DNA of 64,000 bases from Candidatus Cryosericum terrychapinii (GTDB taxonomy: Bacteria; Caldisericota; Caldisericia; Cryosericales; Cryosericaceae): the NCBI RefSeq assembly GCF_003570925.1, contig NZ_QXIS01000030.1:1-64000 (forward strand), in the 5' to 3' direction. The translations under genes and the position numbers were made by a program. The first letter of the stretch is position 1. Every line of letters starts with the position of its first letter. The notes below the pieces were generated by a model, which searched no databases, had not been told where the DNA came from, and worked only from the letters and a program-made list of their open reading frames with translations. This document shows, piece by piece, positions 41,893 to 49,880 of the stretch.

Positions 41893-43518
41893 CTAGAGGG
41901 ACAGGATGATCTGCTTGGCGCGAGGGATTTTTGCGGAGGACATGGACAGTTGGTCGATGCCCATGGCGATGAGAACGGGGATCGCCTGCGGGGCTCCCGC
42001 CAATTCACCACAGATGCCCGCCCATTTGCCATGGGAGTGTGCTGCCTCGATGGTCATGCGGATGAGGAACAGCACGGCCGGGTGCAGCGGCTGGTATAGA
42101 TAGTTGAGGTCGCGGTTCGTTCGATCGGCGGCAAAGGTGTACTGTGTCAGGTCGTTGGTACCGATTGAGAAGAAGTCGACCCTGTCCGCAAGACGCTCCG
42201 CATCGAGCGCCGCAGACGGGATTTCCACCATGACGCCGACCTCGAGGTCATGGTCATAAGGGATATCTTCTGCGTCCAGTTCCTTGCGCACGCTCTGGAG
42301 TAGAAGATTGGCTTGTTCGATCTCTTCAGCGACGGCGATCATCGGGTACATGATTCGCGTCGTGCCAGCCGTGCTCGCCCGCAGAATGGCGCGCAACTGA
42401 GTCTTGAACAGTGTTGGTCTGCGCAGGCCAAGGCGGGTCGCGCGCACGCCGAGGAACGGGTTGGCCTCGGCGGGCAGGTGCAGGTATGGAATCTGTTTGT
42501 CTCCTCCGATATCAAGGGTCCGGATGATGACAGGCCTGCTGCCAAACGCAGTGAGAACAGAGCGGTACGCTTCGACCTGCTCTTCCTCGGTGGGTGGGCT
42601 GTCCCGGTCGAGGAACAGGAACTCCGTGCGATATAGGCCGACTCCGTCCGCGCCGAACCGCAGGGCCGTGGCGACGTCACCAGGGCCGCCGATGTCGGCA
42701 GAAACCTCAATGCGCTTGCCGTTCCCGAGGACTGCTTCTTTATCCTTGTACTGGGTCAGGAGCTCCTGTTCTGCTGCAAGGGCGCGGGCGCCTTCTTCGA
42801 GGGTCGCACGTTCCTCGGGGGTGGGGTCCAGAACAACCGTCCCGGCGGCTCCGTCGACGCCCAGGCGTGCGTGTTCATCGACGTCTGCAAGCGCTGTGCC
42901 CAAGCCGACAACGGCGGGAAGGCCGAGTGCCTGAGCAAGGATAGCCGTATGGCTTGTTGTGCTACCCTGTTCTGTCACAAAGCCCAGCACATTCTCGCGG
43001 TCGACGGATGCGGTATCCGCTGGGGCAAGGTCACGTGCAACGACGATCGCCGGGTATGGCAGGGCGCGCAGGTCGGCCTTGGGCATCCCCAGGAGGGCAC
43101 GGACCACACGATCCCCGACATCCCGGATATCCTTGGCCCGCTCACGGAAGTAGGCGTCGGCCAAGTTGTCCATGAGCTGAACACTGTCCTCATAGGCACG
43201 GTGTACGGCTGCTGCGGCGCTGTATCCTTCCCGCACATACCGTTCCATGGCCTCTTGCAGCGTCGGGTCGTCCAGAAACATCTCATAGGCGGAGAAGATC
43301 TCGGCTTCCTTGCTCTTGCCCTGTTCTTCCATATGTGCGTGCAGTGCTTTGACCTGATGATGGACGCTCTCGGTCGCCAGACTGATTGCTTTGAGTTTCT
43401 CCTCCACGGAGACTGAGTCGTGAGATTCGAGATCCAGGATGACGTCGTCCGGGCGGTAGATGTACACGCGACCGATGGCGATTCCTGCCGATGCAGCGAT
43501 TCCTTTGAGAGTGCTCAT
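41893..43518 (-). CDS. ptsI: PEP-protein phosphotransferase (enzyme I)
   Basis: A 541-residue enzyme I that moves phosphate from PEP to HPr. The phosphorylated His190 lies in GSTTSHTAIL; the C-terminal PEP-binding barrel has GIGTNDLTQY-type sequence (FSIGTNDLTQY) and GICGELAG. Its ATG overlaps the HPr stop (ATGA), so the two are translationally coupled. No enzyme II sugar permease is in the window, so the pair may act with distant permeases or in a regulatory phosphorelay. Confidence 0.95.
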   Translation of the reverse strand: MSTLKGIAASAGIAIGRVYIYRPDDVILDLESHDSVSVEEKLKAISLATESVHHQVKALHAHMEEQGKSKEAEIFSAYEMFLDDPTLQEAMERYVREGYSAAAAVHRAYEDSVQLMDNLADAYFRERAKDIRDVGDRVVRALLGMPKADLRALPYPAIVVARDLAPADTASVDRENVLGFVTEQGSTTSHTAILAQALGLPAVVGLGTALADVDEHARLGVDGAAGTVVLDPTPEERATLEEGARALAAEQELLTQYKDKEAVLGNGKRIEVSADIGGPGDVATALRFGADGVGLYRTEFLFLDRDSPPTEEEQVEAYRSVLTAFGSRPVIIRTLDIGGDKQIPYLHLPAEANPFLGVRATRLGLRRPTLFKTQLRAILRASTAGTTRIMYPMIAVAEEIEQANLLLQSVRKELDAEDIPYDHDLEVGVMVEIPSAALDAERLADRVDFFSIGTNDLTQYTFAADRTNRDLNYLYQPLHPAVLFLIRMTIEAAHSHGKWAGICGELAGAPQAIPVLIAMGIDQLSMSSAKIPRAKQIILSL

Positions 43519-43784
43519 TCCTCTTGGCCAATGCCCGTTGTCAGCAGAGTCTCCAGAGCGTCGAGTGCCGCACTTTCGTCAGCCCCTTCAGCCTCCACCT
43601 CGATGACTGAGTTCTTGCCGGCGCCGAGGGAAAGCACACCGAGGATGTTTTTGGTATCTACTGTACGGCCTTCACGGGTGACTTCGATCTTCGACTTGAA
43701 GCGCGCTGCTGTTTGAACGAACAATGTGGCAGGACGTGCATGCAACCCAGTCTTGTTGTGAACAGTAAGCGTTCGCGCTGTCAT
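43515..43784 (-). CDS. ptsH: HPr phosphocarrier protein (Ser46 replaced by Asn)
   Basis: An 89-residue HPr with the phosphorylated His15 in TGLHARPA. The regulatory position 46, Ser in Gram-positive HPr and phosphorylated by HprK, is Asn here (TKNILGVLSLG), so HprK control is unlikely. The start MTARTL has GGGGAGG upstream; a longer frame has none. A weak promoter candidate, TTGTAA-15-TACACT, lies at 43845-43871. First gene of the ptsHI pair. Confidence 0.9.
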   Translation of the reverse strand: MTARTLTVHNKTGLHARPATLFVQTAARFKSKIEVTREGRTVDTKNILGVLSLGAGKNSVIEVEAEGADESAALDALETLLTTGIGQEE

Positions 43785-43915
43785 CGTGCTGTCGCCTCCC
43801 CTGGCTTTCCCCACGTTTTCCGTCGTGGTGGGGCGTCGACTGTCAGTGTACTTCCGAGGCAGGAATTACAACGCAGAATCGTGAACAGCAGCGAACGGCC
43901 GTTGTCGGCCCGCCC

Positions 43916-44971
43916 TCAGTCTTCGTGTATAGCTGCGCGCGGAGCCGCTGGGGTCCGGAACGTGGTATCCGACCCTGTCGTGAGGCTGCCATCTGGTGCG
44001 ACCCGCACCAGGCGCGTGTGATACAGCGTACTTGGTTTGAGCCCCACAACTGCAAGGTCGACATTGTAAGTCATGTTTCCGAGGAGTGGACCTTGCTTGT
44101 CCGTGGCGTAGTTGTAGATTTCGGAAACACCATATTCGAAGAACCAGAGGGCCGGTTCACCATCAGGCTTGATGACTCCGTTCAACACTACCGACGCCGA
44201 CGTTACCGATGAAGGGACAAGTGTCGTGGCAAGGCTTTCGAGCTCGACTGGAGCGGACTGAGGCGTGAGAATCGTCGCGGGGACCGAACTTCTCGTTGTC
44301 ACGGCAGGTTTGGCCACGACGGCTGTTTTCGCCGAAGTCGCAGGTTTGGTCACGACGGCTGTCTTCACTGGAGTTGCAGGCTTGGGAGCTACTGCAATAG
44401 TGATCGGCGACTTGACGATGTGGTAGTATGTGACGTACGTCCAGCCGCTGAACAGCCAACCGAGGGTTGTCCTCTTCCGATCATACGTGTGGGCGTTGAA
44501 GAGGGGTTGGCCGTTCGACTGCTTGGCCGAGACAAACACGGCGTGACGCTGGCCCAGCCAGTTGCCAAAAATGGCAACGTCGCCAGGTTGCAGGCCGGTC
44601 GGCGCACGTAAACTCGAGGACGTCTTCCAGACAGTGGCTTTGAGGGTGTTCGTCAGGAAGGCATCCAGGTTTGTGCACTGCGCAATGCTTCCGCTCTTGT
44701 CGACCGAAGGGCTTGTGCGCAGGTTGAGGCCGCCTGCGATAAGGCACTGTGAAACGAAGTTGGCACAATCATTGAAGCCGTAGCTCTGGAACTTGGGATT
44801 GCGCTTGTTCCACCACTGGTCGGCATACTGGATGGCTTTAAGAGGGTTATACGTCCCAGCGCTGACGCGTGGGGCAGGAGAGAGAACCATCGCGGAGGCG
44901 GTCGCCACGATGATGGCCAGGACGACGACGATCTGCCTTCTCCACCGTGCACCTGGTTTCGAGTTTATCAC
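43916..44971 (-). CDS. Secreted amidase-domain protein with FN3-like C-terminus
   Basis: A 351-residue exported protein. The signal peptide ends near VSA-GT (38-40). Residues about 41-205 match the Amidase_6 domain: YNPLKAIQYADQWW, then the catalytic Cys69 in GFNDCANFVSQ, and GQRHAVFVS with the histidine. A Lys/Pro/Ala/Thr-rich linker (KPATPVKTAVV repeated) joins a C-terminal domain resembling fibronectin type III. Likely hydrolyses cell-wall peptides. The start is GTG 44971 with AGAGGAG; the longer frame crosses the promoter at 45048-45075. Confidence 0.8.
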   Translation of the reverse strand: MINSKPGARWRRQIVVVLAIIVATASAMVLSPAPRVSAGTYNPLKAIQYADQWWNKRNPKFQSYGFNDCANFVSQCLIAGGLNLRTSPSVDKSGSIAQCTNLDAFLTNTLKATVWKTSSSLRAPTGLQPGDVAIFGNWLGQRHAVFVSAKQSNGQPLFNAHTYDRKRTTLGWLFSGWTYVTYYHIVKSPITIAVAPKPATPVKTAVVTKPATSAKTAVVAKPAVTTRSSVPATILTPQSAPVELESLATTLVPSSVTSASVVLNGVIKPDGEPALWFFEYGVSEIYNYATDKQGPLLGNMTYNVDLAVVGLKPSTLYHTRLVRVAPDGSLTTGSDTTFRTPAAPRAAIHED

Positions 44972-45047
44972 AGTACAACTCCTCTCTTCCCGCGTGGTCG
45001 GACTTGGGATGGCCAGATAAGGGGTACCCTTCCCTTCTGCCGAGTTC

Positions 45048-45075
45048 ATTAAAGCCGAGCCGGTTGTCTTGTCAA
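45048..45075 (-). promoter_or_regulatory. Promoter of the secreted amidase gene
   Basis: TTGACA (45075-45070), 16 bases, TTTAAT (45053-45048), giving a leader of about 70 bases. Confidence 0.6.
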
Positions 45076-45107
45076 GAGTGCCAGGGTACGATCTGCCGCT
45101 TCCGTCG

Positions 45108-46385
45108 CTAACGAAGGAGATTGCGAAGCGTGTCGACCAGGAGAAGGACGTTGAGGCCACTGACGACGACGGTCGTCGTCCACAGGAAGACGCGGTCGAG
45201 TACAGTGTTTACATGCTTTCCCATCACACGCGGGTTTGAGGTGAGCAGAATCTGCAGGACGATCGTCCACGGTAGCTGAATGGAGAGTGCTATCTGGCTG
45301 AAGATCAGGCCCTTGAACGGGTTGGTGATCACGAGTGTAAACAGCAGAGCCCCAAGCAGTGTTATCATGATGCCCAGCTTGGTATGATTGTCCGACGGAT
45401 CATAGGGTTCCCCCGACATGCCGGCAACAATACTGCCGCCTGCCATGCCCGCAGTGACCGAAGATGAGAGGCCGGCCATGAGCAGTGCTCCACCGAAGAC
45501 GATGGCGGCTGCCCGGCCCAGCATCGGCCGCAACATGGCTTGAGCCTGTCCAAGTTCTGTGACGGCGGTTCGGCTGGCAAAGAAGGTCGCTGCGGCAAGG
45601 ATGATCATGGAGCTGTTGATGGCCCAGCCGATCACCATGGAGTTCAGGGTGTCCACGAACTCGAACCGGAGTTGCTTTTCTATGACGTCTGCGCCCTTCT
45701 GGTTCAGCTGGCGGCTCTGGATGATCTCGCTGTGCAGGAAGAGATTATGCGGCATGACGACCGCGCCGAGGACACTCATGATGACAGGAATGGAGCCCAG
45801 GGGTATGGCGGGGGTAACCCATCCGGTCGCCACCTCTGCCCAGGGGATATGCACAAGCGACAACTCATACAGGAAAGAAAGCCCTATCAGCGACACGAAT
45901 GCGATGATGAGCTTCTCGATACGCCGGTAGCCGTTGCTGAGAAGGAGCCAGATGACAGCGGCCGACACGAGAATGGCGCCGATACGCAGAGGCAGCTTGA
46001 ACAGCAGGTTAAGCCCGATGGCGGCTCCCATGATTTCCGCAAGGGCCGTGGAGATGCAGGCGGCAACGGCCGAGCCCAGAACAAGGCGGGCGAACCAGGG
46101 ACGCATGAACTTCGTGGCTGCCTCGGAGATGCACAGGCCCGTAACGATGCCAAGGTGGGCGGCATTGTGTTGCAAGACGATAAGCATCAGTGTCGACAGT
46201 GTCACCATCCACAGGAGGCGGTAACCATAGAGGGAGCCTGCAGCAACATTCGAGGCCCAGTTGCCAGGGTCGATGAAACCCACGGTGACGAGAAAGCCGG
46301 GACCAATGTACTTCAGGAGCTCCAATGCCTGAAGACGCGGATTGTGACCACTGAATGCTTCCTGGATCTGTGTGCGCAGACTCAT
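45108..46385 (-). CDS. Nramp divalent metal transporter (canonical Mn/Fe type)
   Basis: A 425-residue SLC11-type transporter with about eleven helices. Helix 1 has the metal-binding DPGNW and helix 6 has MPHNLFLHS, the full canonical set for transition metals, so proton-coupled Mn2+ or Fe2+ uptake is likely. The ATG lies seven bases after the -10 box with only a GAGGT directly abutting it, so the mRNA is probably leaderless. A second, divergent Nramp is encoded at 52706-53983. Confidence 0.92.
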   Translation of the reverse strand: MSLRTQIQEAFSGHNPRLQALELLKYIGPGFLVTVGFIDPGNWASNVAAGSLYGYRLLWMVTLSTLMLIVLQHNAAHLGIVTGLCISEAATKFMRPWFARLVLGSAVAACISTALAEIMGAAIGLNLLFKLPLRIGAILVSAAVIWLLLSNGYRRIEKLIIAFVSLIGLSFLYELSLVHIPWAEVATGWVTPAIPLGSIPVIMSVLGAVVMPHNLFLHSEIIQSRQLNQKGADVIEKQLRFEFVDTLNSMVIGWAINSSMIILAAATFFASRTAVTELGQAQAMLRPMLGRAAAIVFGGALLMAGLSSSVTAGMAGGSIVAGMSGEPYDPSDNHTKLGIMITLLGALLFTLVITNPFKGLIFSQIALSIQLPWTIVLQILLTSNPRVMGKHVNTVLDRVFLWTTTVVVSGLNVLLLVDTLRNLLR

Positions 46386-46391
46386 GACCTC

Positions 46392-46419
46392 AGTATACGT
46401 GGTCCAAGTGTGCCATCAA
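46392..46419 (-). promoter_or_regulatory. Promoter giving a leaderless Nramp mRNA
   Basis: TTGATG (46419-46414), 16 bases, TATACT (46397-46392). The expected start coincides with the A of the ATG at 46385. Confidence 0.55.
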
Positions 46420-46461
46420 GCGTCTGCAGGCGGGTTGTGTCCGTTCCTCTTGAAGTTGTGG

Positions 46462-46489
46462 TTGTACCGCGCCTGACAACTCCTATAAT
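46462..46489 (+). promoter_or_regulatory. Promoter of the orphan cas6 gene
   Basis: TTGTAC (46462-46467), 16 bases, consensus TATAAT (46484-46489). It predicts a leader of about 105 bases that contains a palindrome, CGTTCGAACG (46508-46517), and a stem at 46518-46540 (AGC-A-CCCC with GGGG-C-GCT). Confidence 0.65.
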
Positions 46490-46600
46490 AATATATCTAC
46501 GGCAGGACGTTCGAACGAGCACCCCAGTGGATGGGGCGCTTCATGGCCATAATGGCTCACCTTTCCGGTTGTCTGTTCTCTGAATTGAGTGGAGGTTTCT

Positions 46601-48253
46601 ATGCGTATCAGGATCGAAGTACAGAGCGCTCTCGACAAGTTCATTTTACCTCAGGGGTACAACCCCTATGTGCAGGGGCTTGTCAATGCGTGCATCCCCG
46701 AAGACATCAAGTGGTCTGGCATCGCGACGGGCACGGAAGAAGCCCATTTCAAGCTCTTCACCTTCTCACAGCTGTATGCGAAGTCGGTGGAGCGTATCGA
46801 TATTGCCCCGCGTGATGGAGTTGAAGCGGACGGACACGTTCACTATCAGCTGGTGATGTCATCACCTGCCTGGTTCTACCTGTCGTCGCCCAGTCCCGAG
46901 TTCATCGAGGCGCTTGTGCCTCGCCTGGAACAGGCCCATGACCTTCACCTTGAGCGGAACCTAGTGCAATCGGTACGTGTTGTCGCAGCCTACCCCGTTA
47001 CCATCCCCACTCACGGGCTGGTCACATGGCGAATTCGCACCATCAGCCCCATCACCGTGTACCAGAGCGAGGGCAAGGATAACAACTCCGCACACTACTT
47101 TGCGCCCGATGACCCGTTGTTCGCCAAGCTTGTCCTGGATAATGCCGTTCGCAAGTACTACGCCTGGACACAGGAGAAGGCCCCCAGCGATGGGTTCAGC
47201 ATCAGTTGTCTCGACCATACACCGCATCTTGCCGTCATTTCGTTCAAGGACACGCCTGTGCATGGCTATACCGGACGTTTCCAGTTGACTGGAGATGCCA
47301 AGCTGTTGTCGTTCCTGTACGAATCCGGCCTGGGAGGCAAGAACTCTCATGGCTTCGGGATGTTCGACATCGCGCCTGAGGGAGAGGACGACGCTCATTG
47401 GCATCGCAGGACAGAAGAAGACACTCGTGAGGTGCACAGGACACCTCCGACGCCTATGGCTGCGGCCGACCAGGAAAGACCGGGCCGCCATGAGCGGTCG
47501 GACAGTCGTGGGCAGGAAGGACACGTGTGGCACGGCGAGCATCACAGTGCCACCGGCGAGAGCAGCTCCTCGAGGAGCACAGGGTCCAGAGACGACCGGA
47601 CGCATGCCAGCCGCCCGCATCTCCAAGGTGAGCATTCAGACCGCCCGTATTCAGACAGGCCGCATACAGAACGGTCTGCGTCGGACCGTCCACATACAGA
47701 TAGACCATATTCGGATCGGGCGCGCACCGACAGGCCGTACTCTGACCGGCCCAAGGCGGAGGGACCTCGACTCGACGGCACGCCAGGGACGAGCCGCGGA
47801 ACGGGACGTCCAGGTAAGGACAGTCGAGGGTCTCAGGCTTCTCCGCGCGGTGGTTCTTCTGATCACAGAGGTCCTCGTGGCACAGAGGAACCGCGTCGCA
47901 AGTTTGTCAGCCGCTATGCTCCCGACATCAAGCCGGTGAGCCACGAGAAGGCGGCTACCGGTTCCTACAGCATCTGGGATGGCAAGGCGAAGACCGAACT
48001 GCCGCGGTTCGTCCGTCCGGACGGCACCGAGAGCACCGGCGGTCCTCGTCCAAACGAGCATCGTGGGGGACCTCGTCCTGGTGTTTCTGGTCGTTCTTCA
48101 AGCGGAGACGCGCGTTCTCAGAGCGACAGACGTGGTGGGAGTTTCGGTGCTTCGAGACCAGGCGGAAGCCCCGGTTCGGTGCACCGCCCCAGCGGAGGGC
48201 ACGGTGATCCGCGCGATCACAGGGGCAGCAAGGGCGGTCCCTACAACCACTAG
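46601..48253 (+). CDS. cas6: Orphan Cas6-like CRISPR RNA endonuclease with long disordered repeat tail
   Basis: A 550-residue protein. Residues 1-258 resemble Cas6: KLFTFSQL (51-58) in the first ferredoxin-like domain and the glycine-rich RNA-binding end GLGGKNSHGFGMF (243-255). Cas6 cuts CRISPR transcripts and is usually 220-280 residues. Residues about 265-550 are a disordered tail rich in Arg, Ser, Gly, Asp, His and Pro, with SDRPYSDRPHTER-type repeats at 346-384 and RGG-like pieces near the end. The usual catalytic histidine region (LHxEG) reads SGIATG; His49 just before KLFTFS is a possible substitute. No array or other cas gene is in the window. ATG after GGAGG. Confidence 0.75.
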   Translation: MRIRIEVQSALDKFILPQGYNPYVQGLVNACIPEDIKWSGIATGTEEAHFKLFTFSQLYAKSVERIDIAPRDGVEADGHVHYQLVMSSPAWFYLSSPSPEFIEALVPRLEQAHDLHLERNLVQSVRVVAAYPVTIPTHGLVTWRIRTISPITVYQSEGKDNNSAHYFAPDDPLFAKLVLDNAVRKYYAWTQEKAPSDGFSISCLDHTPHLAVISFKDTPVHGYTGRFQLTGDAKLLSFLYESGLGGKNSHGFGMFDIAPEGEDDAHWHRRTEEDTREVHRTPPTPMAAADQERPGRHERSDSRGQEGHVWHGEHHSATGESSSSRSTGSRDDRTHASRPHLQGEHSDRPYSDRPHTERSASDRPHTDRPYSDRARTDRPYSDRPKAEGPRLDGTPGTSRGTGRPGKDSRGSQASPRGGSSDHRGPRGTEEPRRKFVSRYAPDIKPVSHEKAATGSYSIWDGKAKTELPRFVRPDGTESTGGPRPNEHRGGPRPGVSGRSSSGDARSQSDRRGGSFGASRPGGSPGSVHRPSGGHGDPRDHRGSKGGPYNH

Positions 48254-48276
48254 CTTCGATCGAGATTGAGTTGACC

Positions 48277-48304
48277 AAGGGAGGCGCCATACGGCGCCTC
48301 CCTT
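48277..48304. terminator. Hairpin after cas6
   Basis: AAGGGAGGCGCC (48277-48288) and GGCGCCTCCCTT (48293-48304) are perfect 12-bp complements around ATAC. No T-run follows. Confidence 0.6.
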
Positions 48305-48329
48305 CCGTATGTGGGATCCATGCCATTTC

Positions 48330-48357
48330 TTGTTCGTAGTACGAATAAGGGTATACT
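48330..48357 (+). promoter_or_regulatory. MATE promoter with embedded palindrome
   Basis: TTGTTC (48330-48335), 16 bases, TATACT (48352-48357). The palindrome TTCGTA-G-TACGAA (48333-48345) overlaps the -35 and the spacer, a typical repressor-site position for drug pumps. Confidence 0.6.
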
Positions 48358-48410
48358 ACTAGACGTCTGAAGCAGGTGTGGGTTCGTGCCCCCGCCGTCT
48401 GGAGGAGTCT

Positions 48411-49871
48411 GTGGCAAGAACTGCATCAAGAAAAGAGATACTCGAGGGACCCATCGTCCGGACCATGTTCAGACTGGCATGGCCGTTGATGATTTCCAGC
48501 CTGCTGCACTACCTGTATAATATGGCCGACACCTTCTGGGTAGGCCACTTGCCCGTGTCGGAGAATGCCTCCGCTGTCGCCGGACTCCAGATAGCGGGCC
48601 CGGTCATTTTCTTCCTCATGGCATTTGCCTTCGGGTTCAACTCCGGAGGGCTGGCGCTCGTGTCCCAGTACATGGGTGCTCATCGAAAAGAGGAAGCGAA
48701 TACGGCAGCCGCCAAGACGCTTTCCCTGTCGATTGCCTTCGGGCTGTTCATCATGGTTACAGGCGTCATCTTCTCGCCTGCCCTGCTGAGGCTCCTCACC
48801 TCAGACCCTGCTGTCGCCCGCGCCGGAATGGTCTACACGCGTATCATCTTCATAGGCATGCCCTTTGAGTTCGTCGCCGCGGCGTACGCCCAGGTCATGG
48901 CAGCCTACGGGGATACGATCACGCCCATGCTCGTGAACCTGGCGACCGTTCTCGCCAATGTCGTCCTGGACCCATTCATGATCTTCGGTTGGGGGCCCTT
49001 CGCGCGCATGACGGTTGCAGGGGCTGCGTGGGCGACCATTATCTGCCAGGCGCTCGCCGCCGCCATCTCGCTGGTCGTCCTGTTCCGGGGACGACACGGT
49101 CTTCGCGTCGACTGGCGGAGCCTTCTGCCAGACTGGTCCTGGTACAGGCGTATTCTCAGGATCGGCCTTCCCGCATCTATTGGGATGTCCGGAACGTCAT
49201 TCGGATTCCTGGTTCTGACGGGCATCATCGGCCGTGTGTCCAACGCGACGGTAGCACTTTCGGCGTATGGCATCGGGGACCGCTTCATCAACATCAGTTT
49301 CATTGCCATCGATGGTCTGTCACTGGCCATCTCGACGATGGTTGGGCACGCTTTGGGCGGGGACCTGCGGAAACGAGCCAACCGTGTCGTATGGACCGGC
49401 ACAGCGCTGATGTTCGGCATGCTTGTGGGTGAAGGGGCCCTTCTGTGGATACTTACGCCATGGTTATTCAGGGCCTTCATTCCGACACAACCGGCGATCA
49501 TCAGCGAAGGCATCCTGTTCATGACCCTGTTCCTGCCCTCGATTCCGTTCTTCGGCATCGTCAGCGGGGTCCAGGCAGCATTTCAGGGTTCAGGACACAA
49601 CGGGCCGCCCATGATCATGCAGCTCGTACGTCTCTGGGGTCTTCGCGTCCCGCTGTCATGGTTCTTCGGGTTTGCCCTGCACATGGGATCGCGCGGCATC
49701 TGGACCGGCATGCTGGTCAGCAACGTCCTTGCGGCCATACTCGCTCTCGTGTTCCTGGCGACAGTCGACTGGCACCACAAGGTAATTGAACACTCTCCCT
49801 CTGTTGCGGGCGAAGTCTCTGAGGGAGGAACCCCTGACGTGTCGGCTGTCCCAGCTGAACCCCAGGCATAG
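48411..49871 (+). CDS. MATE family efflux transporter (copy 1)
   Basis: A 486-residue transporter with twelve predicted helices in two bundles. It begins RKEILEGPIVRTMFRLAWP, and has YNMADTFWVG and AYAQVMAAYGDT, typical of NorM/DinF-like MATE proteins that export drugs or toxic cations using Na+ or H+. The GTG at 48411 follows TGGAGGAG; the longer frame has no site. Regulated probably through the palindrome in its promoter. A paralogue follows nine bases later. Confidence 0.9.
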   Translation: MARTASRKEILEGPIVRTMFRLAWPLMISSLLHYLYNMADTFWVGHLPVSENASAVAGLQIAGPVIFFLMAFAFGFNSGGLALVSQYMGAHRKEEANTAAAKTLSLSIAFGLFIMVTGVIFSPALLRLLTSDPAVARAGMVYTRIIFIGMPFEFVAAAYAQVMAAYGDTITPMLVNLATVLANVVLDPFMIFGWGPFARMTVAGAAWATIICQALAAAISLVVLFRGRHGLRVDWRSLLPDWSWYRRILRIGLPASIGMSGTSFGFLVLTGIIGRVSNATVALSAYGIGDRFINISFIAIDGLSLAISTMVGHALGGDLRKRANRVVWTGTALMFGMLVGEGALLWILTPWLFRAFIPTQPAIISEGILFMTLFLPSIPFFGIVSGVQAAFQGSGHNGPPMIMQLVRLWGLRVPLSWFFGFALHMGSRGIWTGMLVSNVLAAILALVFLATVDWHHKVIEHSPSVAGEVSEGGTPDVSAVPAEPQA

Positions 49872-49880
49872 AAGAAGGGT

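Noticed and set aside
44972-45160. 63-residue N-terminal extension of the secreted amidase
   Set aside because: It crosses a TTGACA/TTTAAT promoter and would bury the signal peptide; GTG 44971 has a good ribosome site.
47638-47760. CRISPR-like or DNA tandem repeat within the cas6 tail
   Set aside because: The repeat is at protein level (SDRP units); the DNA units differ in length and codons and have no constant spacer.
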